NCBI GenBank assembly: GCA_020629755.1
Contig: JAHDCS010000026.1
Span: 1-35,066, forward strand
Source of the DNA: Flavobacteriales bacterium
GTDB lineage: Bacteria > Bacteroidota > Bacteroidia > Flavobacteriales_G > JALEGO01
Length of the DNA stretch: 35,066 nucleotides
Direction: 5' to 3'
Shown: positions 16,201-24,270 of the stretch, piece after piece
How positions within the stretch are numbered: position 1 is the first letter of the stretch
Layout: each line of letters begins with the position of its first letter
Position numbers and translations under genes: made by a program
The notes under the pieces: generated by a model
What the model saw: the letters and a program-made list of their open reading frames with translations, nothing else
The model's database searches: none
Told to the model about the DNA's origin: nothing

Positions 16201-18334
16201 TATACACATTCACGATCCATCATATATAAGAATGCGCGATGAAGACTGGACAATAAGCTCAAAAATTTTAGGCTACAAAAACGATATTTATCTTGATTAT
16301 TTCGATGTTTTCTTACCAAAAAAAGGATCTGTACATTTAGCCGGCAAGCATAAATCTAATCAAACCATACTCTCAGGCGCATTCAAAGAAGTTCCGTTGG
16401 GGTTTATAAAAGCCTTTTTCAACTCTTCAGACCTTGAAGTGCAGGGTGAAATTAACGGAGACATGCAATTAGAAACCGACTTAAAAAAGAATCTACACAT
16501 CAATAGTGATCTTCAATTTTCAGACCTAAAAATTGATTCTATCACCACAGGCCATGGCTCTTTGCAAACCAAATGGAATAAAAAAAATGAAAACCTGAGC
16601 CTTAACTTAGATATAAAACACCCTGACATGTCAAAAACAATACATTTGAATGGGCACCTCTATGTAAATGATCCGTTTAACATAAACCTAACCTGCACGG
16701 CCGAGCAATTGCCTTTACAACTATTAGAGCCTTATACCTCAAGTGTTTTTTCATCGCTATCTGGACATGCTGATCTAAATATCAAAGTCAAAGGCTCGCT
16801 CAAGTCGCCTGAAATTAGTGGCTTTGCCGAATTACAAAATACCAAAGCAGAAATTGATTACTTAAAAAGTACCTTCTATTTGCCAAAAGCTAAAATAAAA
16901 ATCAAAAAAGATTATCTCGCCATAAATCATGCCAAGATATTAGATGCAGATAGTAACACTGGGCACTTAACAGCCACGGTTTTACATGAAAACTTTAAAA
17001 AAATGAATTACGATCTTAGCTTTAGCTCTAAAAATATGTTTAAAGCCTTAAATACCACTCAAAAAGACAATGATTTGTTTTATGGAACAGCCTTCATCTC
17101 TTCTCCGACAGTTAATGTGAGTGGATATGAAAAGAATTTATTTATAAGCCTCTCTGGTTCAACGGCTGAAGAGAGTGAAATTAACTTTCCGTTGTCTGGA
17201 TCAGAACATATTGAAACCGCTAAATTCATCAGCTTTATCAGCACAAAAGACAAAACTACTTCTTTAAAAGAGACAAAAGAAAACAACCAAGACCTTGAAG
17301 AACTTCACACTCAAATACACATGTATTTAGATGTTAAAGACAATACTGTAATCAACATTATATTTGATGAAAAACTAGGCGATGTAATTAAAACAAGAGG
17401 AAATGGAGAAATCAAAATAGAATACGATTCAAAAGAAGACCCTAAACTATTTGGCCGCTATGAAATTACAAAAGGCGACTATCTCTTCACATTTCAAAAC
17501 TTAATCAATAAAAAATTTAAACTCAGAAAAGGCAGTTCTATCAACTGGACAGGCAATCCTTACAAAGGGCAACTAGACATGACTGCATCTTACAATCTAA
17601 GAACATCTCTGGCTTCTTTACTGGTCAATGAAACTGAATCTGATTTAGTAAACAAGCGCATCCCTGTAGAATGCCTGATTGATATCAGCGATGATTTATA
17701 TAGCCCAAATATTAAATTCAATATCGACTTACCTACAATCCCTGAAAACCATGACTTAAAGTCTCAATTTCATAGTCTTGTCACTCATAATGAAGATCAA
17801 ATAAGAAATCAGTTTTTCTCACTTTTAATGCTCAATAGATTTATGCCTGATGACAATTCAGCCTACGCCTCTACTAGTAAAAATGATGCTACAAATAACT
17901 TGTCTGAACTGGTCTCTAATCAGCTCAGCAATTGGGCCTCTAAAATCAGTTCAGATGTAGATGTTGGGCTTAATTACAGACCTGGCGATCAATACACACA
18001 AAACGAACTAGAACTTGCTCTTTCAACACGCTTATTGAATGATAGATTAACATTAGAAGGTAATTTTGGAGTTGGAGGGAGTTCAAATATAGGCACTGAA
18101 GGCGACGAACGCTCAGGCTCTGGTCTTATCGGAGATTTTTTTATTGAATATGCCTTAAACAAAGAACGTAATGTGTCTGTAAAAGCCTATCACAAATCGA
18201 ATGATGATCGATTAGAAATCAACAACTCTTCTTATACCCAAGGCGTTGGATTAGTCTTTAAAAAAGAGTTCAATAAAGTAAAAGACTTATTCAGTACTTG
18301 GTTCAATAAATCTGAAAATCCCCCCAAAGAATGA
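13151..18334 (+). CDS. BshB1 bacillithiol deacetylase fused in frame to TamB
   Basis: One open frame of 1727 codons with two complete modules. About 41-272 is BshB1, the zinc deacetylase acting on N-acetylglucosaminyl-malate in bacillithiol synthesis: AHPDD at 48-52 and DRHPDH at 145-150 give the metal and catalytic residues, and it ends with the family's AEGFIAEKPVG. Directly afterwards comes one membrane helix (about 273-294) and a full TamB/DUF490 protein: SQKIDTEVSLGEIQLD and DTLIYIKHIRVN near the start, a very long beta-helical groove, and the C-terminal DUF490 domain (about 1350-1700). The helix would leave BshB1 in the cytoplasm and TamB in the periplasm, so the fusion is topologically sensible. 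No stop or internal ATG lies at the junction. The true start is unclear: ATG 13151 overlaps ccmB, while a promoter-like box lies at 13222 with no ATG after it. It overlaps mpl by four bases (ATGA). Confidence 0.88.
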   Translation: MSAYSIFKKDFISRISNTFLTRKIIFVKSKHPIKVKKNKRLDILAFGAHPDDVELGCAGTLIAQVKNNKTVGIIDLTKGELGTRGSVQTRKKEAEKAAKIIGASLRENLGFKDGFIDSSEKNLKKVIRIIRMYRPHLVLCNAPKDRHPDHKIASELVRRACFLSGLKKIKTSNLPAHRPKMVLQYIQDFYLQPTVILDVSHSFSQKMEAIKAFKTQFYDPKTSHLNPTPISGKSFLAHLKGRAISLGRLINTQYAEGFIAEKPVGCNDVFNLIFIVLFCLFLYLSFLVSLFLKVPVVQSWALKKASTFISQKIDTEVSLGEIQLDLIQTLRLNDLLIKDAKQDTLIYIKHIRVNALSDLEAFKNLNFSHIEAQKGVVKIVKYPFENAFNIESFIQKLSQKNNPSTSQTELLFKSINVQAFKVLIDDQTDSNKIYPIHFSALNINTNLKIDSSANIHLNVAHLSAANSLLSEITSFNGQLLINSTHIKGEKLHLKTLFSDIESSGLEIELPKDTSDLKLETQIQNALVSSKDLNHFLDSIINIDVKLNTWLSYENSSMQLKKTQASLLDHSRINGDIYLSFKDNFFGYSPNIDLSSHVQDVLDILSRIDSNNALDTHYINKLSFLNYKGNLSFTNHFFENNGVLTSKMGRLENQNKITFNKESLSIQSKLNTDSFLIGQFTNDSLLKQISTTASLTYRKQDKRPALMTIQGAINKINYKNYTYSNIWMDGHLENESFSGLINIKDPNLSASFNGQTSLTGSNGFSDHHFDLDIQHFNPIKTNLLNSKKEITLSAKSTINIQAKDLNQWNGQINLSKLSFQDKDTRIDINDIAINRTHLNNNHERIEVTSDLLNASFRGRLQQKNIQNHLTYLYDFIKSDTLLPNPNPSIQGQVNINNIDSVMDFFKFSMSIAPLSRLSFNLSNDHPPIVHSQSSYIEYDSILFTHLDLKTDTSNLYSLKLKTQKTKWKHHEFESVAAHLKKASNKTSNSFNIKGEYINYDHAAFLLESTISQKDSGFHIHIHDPSYIRMRDEDWTISSKILGYKNDIYLDYFDVFLPKKGSVHLAGKHKSNQTILSGAFKEVPLGFIKAFFNSSDLEVQGEINGDMQLETDLKKNLHINSDLQFSDLKIDSITTGHGSLQTKWNKKNENLSLNLDIKHPDMSKTIHLNGHLYVNDPFNINLTCTAEQLPLQLLEPYTSSVFSSLSGHADLNIKVKGSLKSPEISGFAELQNTKAEIDYLKSTFYLPKAKIKIKKDYLAINHAKILDADSNTGHLTATVLHENFKKMNYDLSFSSKNMFKALNTTQKDNDLFYGTAFISSPTVNVSGYEKNLFISLSGSTAEESEINFPLSGSEHIETAKFISFISTKDKTTSLKETKENNQDLEELHTQIHMYLDVKDNTVINIIFDEKLGDVIKTRGNGEIKIEYDSKEDPKLFGRYEITKGDYLFTFQNLINKKFKLRKGSSINWTGNPYKGQLDMTASYNLRTSLASLLVNETESDLVNKRIPVECLIDISDDLYSPNIKFNIDLPTIPENHDLKSQFHSLVTHNEDQIRNQFFSLLMLNRFMPDDNSAYASTSKNDATNNLSELVSNQLSNWASKISSDVDVGLNYRPGDQYTQNELELALSTRLLNDRLTLEGNFGVGGSSNIGTEGDERSGSGLIGDFFIEYALNKERNVSVKAYHKSNDDRLEINNSSYTQGVGLVFKKEFNKVKDLFSTWFNKSENPPKE
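13222..13229 (+). promoter_or_regulatory. -7 box (TATATTTG) inside the annotated 5' end of bshB1-tamB
   Basis: Exact TAnnTTTG match, identical to the box before the Smr gene. A transcript from it would begin near 13235, after the only ATG available for the fusion gene, so either the box is not used or translation starts at a non-standard codon. Confidence 0.35.
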
Positions 18335-19695
18335 ACATCCATTTTATAGCCATTGGCGGAAGCATTATGCACAATCTTGCCTTAGAATTACACGATAAGG
18401 GTTATCGTATTACAGGATCAGACGATTATTTTTATGAACCTTCTAAATCTCGTCTTAAAAGCGCAGGCTTATTGCCTAAAGAGAATGGTTGGTTTACAGA
18501 TAAAATAGAGGATCATTTAGATGCTATTATTTTAGGGATGCATGCAAAAAAAGACAATCCTGAGCTGATAAAAGCGCAAAAAATGGGGCTTAAAATTTAT
18601 TCTTTTCCATCCTACATTTATCAAGAAACACAACACAAAAAACGAATCTCTATTTGCGGCTCTCATGGCAAAACTACTCTTACCAGTATGCTTTTACATA
18701 TCCTTAAACACCACAACATTGGAGCAGACTACCTAGTTGGCGCTCAGATTGACGGATTTAAAAACATGGTGTCTTTAAAAAAAGAACATACTCTAGCTGT
18801 TTTTGAAGGCGATGAATACCTCTCTTCAGCCATCGATGCTCAATCAAAATTTTTGCATTACCAATCTCACATTACTTTACTTACAGGCATTGCCTGGGAC
18901 CACATCAATATTTTTAAAACCTTTGATGATTACTTAAATTGTTTTATTCAGCTGATCAAGCAAAAATCAAACGATGATATTATTGTTTATAACACTGAAG
19001 ATCCAACACTTAAATCCTGTGTAGAAGCGCATGCTGTATGTAGAGTAATTGGCTATAAGAATCCTGAATCGTGTAATCTAAAAGACAATAGTATTGACTA
19101 TCAAAACAACACGTTTACGTTTTCTCTTTTTGGCATGCACAATTTTAACAACATGCAAGGTGCGGTAACTCTTACTAATCTTCTAGGCATCCCTAAAGAG
19201 AAAAGCTATGCGTATTTAAGCTCTTTTAAAGGGCCTAGTAAAAGACAAGAAATTTTACTTGACACTGACGCGATACAAGTATACAAAGATTTCGCACATG
19301 CTCCTTCAAAAGTAAAAGCCACCTCACAAGCCTTTAAAGATAAATTTCAAGACAAAACCCTTATCGGCTGTTTAGAATTGCACACCTTCAGCAGCCTTAA
19401 TAAGGCCTTTTTGCCACACTATAAAGCCTCGTTAAGCGCTTTTGATTATCGTTATGTATTCATTGATCCTAAGATTGTGAAAAACAAAAAATTAGACGCC
19501 ATTAGCCTTTTAGACATACAAGACTATTTTGACGACTCTGAGCTTGTTTTAGTGCATAACAATGATGATTTATCAAAGCACATCATAGACAAAACCAGGA
19601 AGAATTGCGTCATTGTATTTATGTCTTCTGGCAGTTTTTCAAATTTGAATTTTGATGAATTAAATCAAAAAATTATACATAAATTAGACCTCTAA
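18331..19695 (+). CDS. mpl: UDP-N-acetylmuramate : L-Ala-gamma-D-Glu-meso-DAP ligase (murein tripeptide recycling)
   Basis: Cytosolic Mur-ligase family enzyme of 454 residues that joins recycled tripeptide to UDP-MurNAc with ATP. The N-terminal Rossmann part reads MNIHFIAIGGSIMHNLALEL with TGSDDYFYEPS, the Mpl form of the MurC-like start. The ATP loop GSHGKTT is at 110-116, followed by VFEGDEY and TGIAWDHINIF, typical of Mpl rather than MurC. The C-terminal domain includes YKDFAHAPSKVKAT. Its ATG overlaps the stop of the fused bshB1-tamB gene (ATGA), and its stop overlaps the next gene (TAATG), so the three genes are translationally linked. Confidence 0.93.
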   Translation: MNIHFIAIGGSIMHNLALELHDKGYRITGSDDYFYEPSKSRLKSAGLLPKENGWFTDKIEDHLDAIILGMHAKKDNPELIKAQKMGLKIYSFPSYIYQETQHKKRISICGSHGKTTLTSMLLHILKHHNIGADYLVGAQIDGFKNMVSLKKEHTLAVFEGDEYLSSAIDAQSKFLHYQSHITLLTGIAWDHINIFKTFDDYLNCFIQLIKQKSNDDIIVYNTEDPTLKSCVEAHAVCRVIGYKNPESCNLKDNSIDYQNNTFTFSLFGMHNFNNMQGAVTLTNLLGIPKEKSYAYLSSFKGPSKRQEILLDTDAIQVYKDFAHAPSKVKATSQAFKDKFQDKTLIGCLELHTFSSLNKAFLPHYKASLSAFDYRYVFIDPKIVKNKKLDAISLLDIQDYFDDSELVLVHNNDDLSKHIIDKTRKNCVIVFMSSGSFSNLNFDELNQKIIHKLDL

Positions 19696-20600
19696 TGAAT
19701 GCATACTCTTTATTAAGCTCAGCACTTTTATTATTTTTTTTGGGGGGATGTGCAACCACGTCCTCTGAAACTGATAAAAACGTAAACGTCAAAAAAACAG
19801 ATTCAAACACCATGGCCCCTAATTCATTTGACATTCAAGGACATAGAGGATGTAGAGGTTTATTGCCTGAAAATTCTATTATAGCTTTTGAACATGCTAT
19901 TAAACTAGGTGTTACAACGCTAGAGATGGATGTTGTTGTAAGTAAAGATCAACAGATCATTGTATCACACGAGCCTCAGTTTTCTGAGGAGATTTGCGAT
20001 AATAATTATGGCATTACAAACTTTTTTAAAACCCCTTACGAAGAGATAAAAAAGGTAGCCTGCAGTGCTATTCCGCATCCACGCTTTAGTGAGCAAAAGA
20101 ACATCCCTATATATAAACCCTTGCTCAAGGATGTCATTCAGAAGATGGACAGCATAAGTAACCAATCTATTCGTTACAATATTGAGCTTAAATCTATCGC
20201 AAAAGACTATGGTGTTTTTTATCCGGAGCCTGAAATCTTTATCTCACTGGTTGTTGACATTTTAAACCGTTATGATCTAACCTCTCGCACTACCTTGCAG
20301 TCTTTTGATGTCAATATTCTAAACCTTCTAAACAAAAAACATCCAGAAATTACAACGGCTTATTTAGTCGAAGGCAATGAGAACTTTAGAGATGCTTTTT
20401 CTAAAATCACATTTACACCCAGTATCTATAGCCCAGATTATACATTAATCAATGATAGCCTTATCACTTTTCTTAAAGAAAAAAACATCCAACTTATCCC
20501 CTGGACGGTTAATGATCCTAAAGACATGAAAAGATTAATCTCAAAAGGCGTAAATGGTATTATTACAGATTATCCAGATAAGCTTATTGCCTTACTCTGA
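19695..20600 (+). CDS. Glycerophosphodiester phosphodiesterase, lipoprotein
   Basis: Enzyme of 301 residues releasing glycerol-3-phosphate and an alcohol from glycerophosphodiesters. Signal peptide with lipobox LGGC (Cys19) predicts a membrane-anchored periplasmic or surface lipoprotein. The GDPD catalytic set is visible: His50-Arg51 (QGHRGCRG), Glu77 and Asp79 (TLEMDVVV), and His92 (IVSHEP). ENSIIAFEHAI and the C-terminal LIPWTVNDPKDMKRLISKGVNGIITDYP complete the TIM barrel. It follows mpl with a TAATG overlap. The lipid-turnover role fits the two patatin genes in the window but no direct link is shown. Confidence 0.93.
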   Translation: MNAYSLLSSALLLFFLGGCATTSSETDKNVNVKKTDSNTMAPNSFDIQGHRGCRGLLPENSIIAFEHAIKLGVTTLEMDVVVSKDQQIIVSHEPQFSEEICDNNYGITNFFKTPYEEIKKVACSAIPHPRFSEQKNIPIYKPLLKDVIQKMDSISNQSIRYNIELKSIAKDYGVFYPEPEIFISLVVDILNRYDLTSRTTLQSFDVNILNLLNKKHPEITTAYLVEGNENFRDAFSKITFTPSIYSPDYTLINDSLITFLKEKNIQLIPWTVNDPKDMKRLISKGVNGIITDYPDKLIALL

Positions 20601-20609
20601 AAAAAACAC

Positions 20610-20648
20610 TAGAGCTAAATTATGACGTTTTATCACAAATTAACTCTA
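20610..20648. repeat. 39-base imperfect palindrome, compact copy of the 2264-2426 repeat arm
   Basis: Runs from TAGAGCTAAATTATGACG to the mirror-image AATTAACTCTA. Its minus-strand reading starts TAGAGTTAATTTGTGATAAA, closely matching the left arm at 2264. It fills the 45-base gap between two convergent genes, and its final triplet is the TAG stop of the phosphatase gene on the minus strand. It may act as a bidirectional terminator or be an element insertion. Confidence 0.7.
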
Positions 20649-22265
20649 TATCTGAGTAATCCAAAAGCTAACATCATCCGTTTGACTATTGGCTCCTTTC
20701 CAATTTTCAAACTCTGATTGTATAAACAGCCCTATTTTTTCTGTTGAAAAATCACCTTCAGCACCTAAAGCTTCAAGCAATCTATGCGATTTAAATCGTT
20801 CGTTATTCTTTTCTCCTATTTGGTCTACCAAACCATCTGATTTCATCATTAAGATATAGCCTTGATTTTCAAATACATGAGATTTTAAATTTTCAACTTC
20901 ATAAATGGGCTGACCTAGAACCACTTTATTAGGCTCAAGTCTTGCTACATTTTTAGTGAGCTCTTCTGCATTTACAGGAAATGCAAAGGCGTTTTTTTGG
21001 GGTCTTAAAAGCCATAACGAAATATTAGCTCCAGAAAACTCAAAGGTGTTTTGTACTTGATCATAGAGCACTAAGCCTATTTCTACGCCATCTTTTGTGG
21101 CTTCCTTTGAATCATTATGTAAAAATGCGTACAGTTTATGATGCAATTGCTCCAATATTTGTGCCGTAGACATCTGTTGTTTCTCTAAAATAATTGTATT
21201 TAAAAGCGTATGAACTGTCATGGTCATTAAGGCACCAGAAACACCATGACCAGTACAATCCCCAAGTATCCACAACACCTTTTCATTAAGCTGTTTGCAA
21301 TAGTAAAAATCTCCACTTAGAATATCTTTGGCTTGATAAAATAAAAAATGGGTTTTAAATACATTATCTAATTCATTTTTAGTCGGTAAAATAGCCGTTT
21401 GTATTTTCTTGGCATACTCAATATTATCAATGATGGCTTTATTGTTTTGATCTAATAATGTCTTTTGCGCATCAAGTAATGCATGACTTTTCTCTAATTG
21501 ATTTTTATAAGCCGTCATTCTTAGAAAATGATCTACTTTAGCCTGAATAATTCGTTCATCAATAGGTTTGTACAAATAATCAATAACCCCTAGATCCATG
21601 ATGGCCTCTTTCACGTGTTGGGCATCTTTTTGGTTGGCAGTTAAAAAAATGATCGGAATATCCTTGTAAAACATATTTTGTTTTAGAATTCGGGCAATCT
21701 CATACCCATTCATCCCTGGCATCTGTATGTCTAAAATAATTAAATCAATATGTTGTTGCGCCAATACAGAAAAGCAATCTGAAGCATTTTCACCTGTATG
21801 AATAATATAATTAGCATTATTTTTCAAGTGATGTTTTAGAATCATCAAATTTGATGCGATATCATCAATCACCAATATATGCTTGTGGGTATTGTCTTGA
21901 GAAATTTTATTTGAAAACGTATGATTAGAGAGTTTTTCAGACAGTTTTTGCATTGAAAACGCCTTTGCCTCAAAAAACGAATCCACGCCTGCTTTTACTA
22001 ATTCTTCTATTTGGTCTAATGTAAAATCAGAATCCACACAGATCACTTTGCTCATATCAATCTGATATGACTTTAACGAATCAAGCGTTTGTTTACCAAT
22101 TAAGTAATACACATAATTTAAATCATATGATCCAGAGGAAATTTGTTCCAAAAATGGTTTTGGCTTTACTATCCATTCATAATTCACCACCAATGGCTCT
22201 TGGGTGATTTGCGCATGCAAATGCTGATTTTCAGATAAAAAACACAAAATTTTTTGAACAGCCAC
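20646..22265 (-). CDS. Response regulator with PP2C-type (SpoIIE) serine phosphatase output
   Basis: Signalling protein of 539 residues. About 1-120 resemble a degenerate receiver-like domain lacking the phospho-acceptor site (ends VDSFFEAKAF). About 128-245 are a complete receiver: acidic pair Asp134-Asp135, phospho-acceptor Asp179 (LDIQMPGMNGYE), Thr209 and Lys233. A coiled-coil helix (about 250-295) leads into the SpoIIE/PP2C domain with SGDFYY, LGDCTGHGVSGALM and KSDGLVDQ, whose aspartates bind metal. The output would dephosphorylate an anti-sigma-factor antagonist or similar protein in a partner-switching pathway. No kinase or anti-sigma partner lies nearby. The GTG start at 22265 sits five bases after a TACCTTTT box, so the mRNA may be leaderless. 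Confidence 0.9.
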   Translation of the reverse strand: MAVQKILCFLSENQHLHAQITQEPLVVNYEWIVKPKPFLEQISSGSYDLNYVYYLIGKQTLDSLKSYQIDMSKVICVDSDFTLDQIEELVKAGVDSFFEAKAFSMQKLSEKLSNHTFSNKISQDNTHKHILVIDDIASNLMILKHHLKNNANYIIHTGENASDCFSVLAQQHIDLIILDIQMPGMNGYEIARILKQNMFYKDIPIIFLTANQKDAQHVKEAIMDLGVIDYLYKPIDERIIQAKVDHFLRMTAYKNQLEKSHALLDAQKTLLDQNNKAIIDNIEYAKKIQTAILPTKNELDNVFKTHFLFYQAKDILSGDFYYCKQLNEKVLWILGDCTGHGVSGALMTMTVHTLLNTIILEKQQMSTAQILEQLHHKLYAFLHNDSKEATKDGVEIGLVLYDQVQNTFEFSGANISLWLLRPQKNAFAFPVNAEELTKNVARLEPNKVVLGQPIYEVENLKSHVFENQGYILMMKSDGLVDQIGEKNNERFKSHRLLEALGAEGDFSTEKIGLFIQSEFENWKGANSQTDDVSFWITQI

Positions 22266-22270
22266 AATCC

Positions 22271-22278
22271 AAAAGGTA
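22271..22278 (-). promoter_or_regulatory. -7-like box (TACCTTTT) before the SpoIIE-phosphatase gene
   Basis: Read on the minus strand, it matches TAnnTTTG at seven of eight positions and ends five bases before the GTG start at 22265. The rest of the 157-base gap to the next gene is AT-rich and holds no other gene. Confidence 0.35.
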
Positions 22279-22372
22279 CATCATTATTGTAATATTTAAA
22301 AACTTTAAGGGTAGATCCACTAGGTTTCTCAACAAATTAACATTATTTATACACAATTTTGGGCCACAAAAC

Positions 22373-22402
22373 TTGCATTGAAGTTATATTTATATATATT
22401 TT
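22373..22402 (+). promoter_or_regulatory. Promoter TTG-N19-TATATTTT for the START-like/LptFG pair
   Basis: A TTG at 22373-22375 is followed after exactly 19 bases by TATATTTT at 22395-22402, seven of eight matches to the Bacteroidota -33/-7 arrangement. It leaves a leader of roughly 14 bases before the ATG at 22423. An overlapping alternative -7 box is TATATTTA at 22385. Confidence 0.45.
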
Positions 22403-22422
22403 AAGTTGAAAATCTTAAGAAA

Positions 22423-22809
22423 ATGGCAGACAAAGTGCGTTATGAGGTTGAAGTAATGATTAAAACTTCAGCTAAGATTTTATTTCCGCGGCTCAGCACC
22501 CCAGATGGTTTGGCCGAATGGTTTTGTGATGACGTTGATATTAGCAACGATAATTTTGTATTTAATTGGGGAGGCAGTGAAGAAATTGCTAAGATTTTAA
22601 ATAAAAAGAATGAACAATTCATAAAATTTCAGTGGGAAGAAGACGCCGATTCTGATTACTTTTTTGAATTTAGATTAGAACCTCAAGCTATGACTGGAGA
22701 AATCTTATTCAGAGTTACTGATTTTGCCTCTGAAGACGAAGTTCAAGAATCAAGAGAACTTTGGGAACAACAAATCTCTGATTTGAAATCTAATATTGGC
22801 CTTGGCTAA
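22423..22809 (+). CDS. START-like domain protein (Bacteroidota family)
   Basis: Small cytosolic protein of 128 residues with the helix-grip pattern of the AHSA1/START superfamily: RYEVEVMIKTSAKILFPRLS, then STPDGLAEWFCDDV, FNWGGSEEIAKI, FIKFQWEEDAD, FEFRLEPQAMTGEILFRVTD and a C-terminal helix ESRELWEQQISDLKSNIG. It matches a family common in Bacteroidota genomes, thought to bind a hydrophobic ligand in its central groove; ligand and role are unknown. It is followed after three bases by an LptF/LptG permease, and the two share a promoter. A link with lipid or LPS handling is suggested only by this pairing. Confidence 0.82.
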   Translation: MADKVRYEVEVMIKTSAKILFPRLSTPDGLAEWFCDDVDISNDNFVFNWGGSEEIAKILNKKNEQFIKFQWEEDADSDYFFEFRLEPQAMTGEILFRVTDFASEDEVQESRELWEQQISDLKSNIGLG

Positions 22810-22812
22810 GAG

Positions 22813-24270
22813 GTGAAAAAACTCCATAAGCTTTTTCTAAGCGCATACATTGGGCCTTTTTTAGTGACCCTAATGGTTGTGTTGTTTTTTTTAGTCATGC
22901 AGTTCTTATGGAAGTACATGGACGATATGATAGGTAAAGGCCTTGAGCTTTATCTTATCGGAAAGCTCTTATTCTTTGCTTCAGCTAACCTTGTCCCTAT
23001 GGCACTACCATTAGCAGTACTTCTAGCCTCAATTATGACCTTTGGTAATTTTGCTGAACACTTTGAATTAACAGCGATTAAATCTGCCGGCATATCACTG
23101 CAAAAATCAATGCGTCCCTTGATTCTTTTTAGCTTGTTTGTAGCGTTGAGCTCTTTTTTATTTATGAATTATGTTTGGCCTGTTGCCAATTTAAAAATGA
23201 AAACTTTACTGTATGATATTACGCATAAAAAGCCAGCACTTGAGATTAGAGAAAAACAGTTTTATAAAGAAATAGACGGCTATATCATTCGAGTTGAACA
23301 AAAAAGTGACGATCAACAAGTTCTTTATGGCGTGAGTATTTATGACCATACTGAACAAAAAGGAAACAATAAAATCATTCGTGCTGACAGTGGTAAAATG
23401 ACGTTTAGTAACGATGAAAAACACATGATTTTTGAACTTTATAACGGAACCGTATATCACGAAAACGCTAAGAAGAAACAACAAAAGAAATCATATATTG
23501 TTTCTAGAACCAAATTTGAAAAACAAAAAGTATTGTTTGACTTATCTAGCTTTGAGATGAAAAAAACTGAGGAAGACCTCTTCAAAGACAATTACGAGAT
23601 GCTCTCACTCAGACAGCTTTCAAATGGCATCGATTCTACTGAAAAACAAATACAAAATGCCTCAGAAAAATTCAATCATTTCATTACCGCTCAAACCAAT
23701 TTATTAAAACTTTCAGAAGATTCTATTCTGGCCTTAAAAGTAGCCCCTAAAGACCACGCATTAACAAAAAATTTTATACAACTTGATTATTTCAAGAAAC
23801 TACATATACTTGAAATTAACCCTTTAGACCAAAAACAACTGATTAAAAATCAGCTTAAACTCATACGTAATGCCAAGTCTTATGCTTCTGCATCTGAAAA
23901 CGGCAATAAGCATCAAATCTCAAAAATCAATCGGTATAAAATCGAATGGCATCGAAAATTCAGCATCGCTTATATGACACTGGTTTTGTTTTTTATAGGC
24001 GCACCCCTTGGTGCCATTACAAAAAAAGGCGGCATTGGCCTACCTGTTTTAATTTCAGTTGTGTTTTTTATCTTTTATTATGTCATTGGCATGGTCGGAG
24101 AAAAACTAATCAAGCAAGGTTCTTTAGAGGCACTTCAAGGCATGTGGCTTTCTTCTATAGTACTTACTCCAATTGCTTTGTTTTTAACTTATAAGGCTAC
24201 CAAAGACTCTCAGATATTTAATATTGAAGCCTATACAAGGTTTTTCAGCAAGTTTAAACCCCAGTCTTAA
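22813..24270 (+). CDS. LptF/LptG-family permease (LPS export)
   Basis: Inner-membrane subunit of the Lpt transporter that extracts lipopolysaccharide, 485 residues. Three N-terminal helices (about 12-34, 52-75, 100-122) with VPMALPLAVLLASIMTFGNF and HFELTAIKSAGIS, the conserved coupling segment to the LptB ATPase, are followed by a large periplasmic domain (about 125-380) and three C-terminal helices (about 385-465; FFIGAPLGAITKKGGIGLPV). Bacteroidota often encode single LptF/LptG genes apart, so which paralogue this is cannot be decided. GTG start three bases after the START-like gene. Its last 17 bases overlap the convergent NlpC/P60 gene. Confidence 0.92.
   Translation: MKKLHKLFLSAYIGPFLVTLMVVLFFLVMQFLWKYMDDMIGKGLELYLIGKLLFFASANLVPMALPLAVLLASIMTFGNFAEHFELTAIKSAGISLQKSMRPLILFSLFVALSSFLFMNYVWPVANLKMKTLLYDITHKKPALEIREKQFYKEIDGYIIRVEQKSDDQQVLYGVSIYDHTEQKGNNKIIRADSGKMTFSNDEKHMIFELYNGTVYHENAKKKQQKKSYIVSRTKFEKQKVLFDLSSFEMKKTEEDLFKDNYEMLSLRQLSNGIDSTEKQIQNASEKFNHFITAQTNLLKLSEDSILALKVAPKDHALTKNFIQLDYFKKLHILEINPLDQKQLIKNQLKLIRNAKSYASASENGNKHQISKINRYKIEWHRKFSIAYMTLVLFFIGAPLGAITKKGGIGLPVLISVVFFIFYYVIGMVGEKLIKQGSLEALQGMWLSSIVLTPIALFLTYKATKDSQIFNIEAYTRFFSKFKPQS

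Noticed and set aside
23946-24194. An ORF of 82 codons overlapping the LptF/LptG gene in another frame
   Set aside because: It covers the conserved C-terminal membrane helices of the permease and is a frame shadow.
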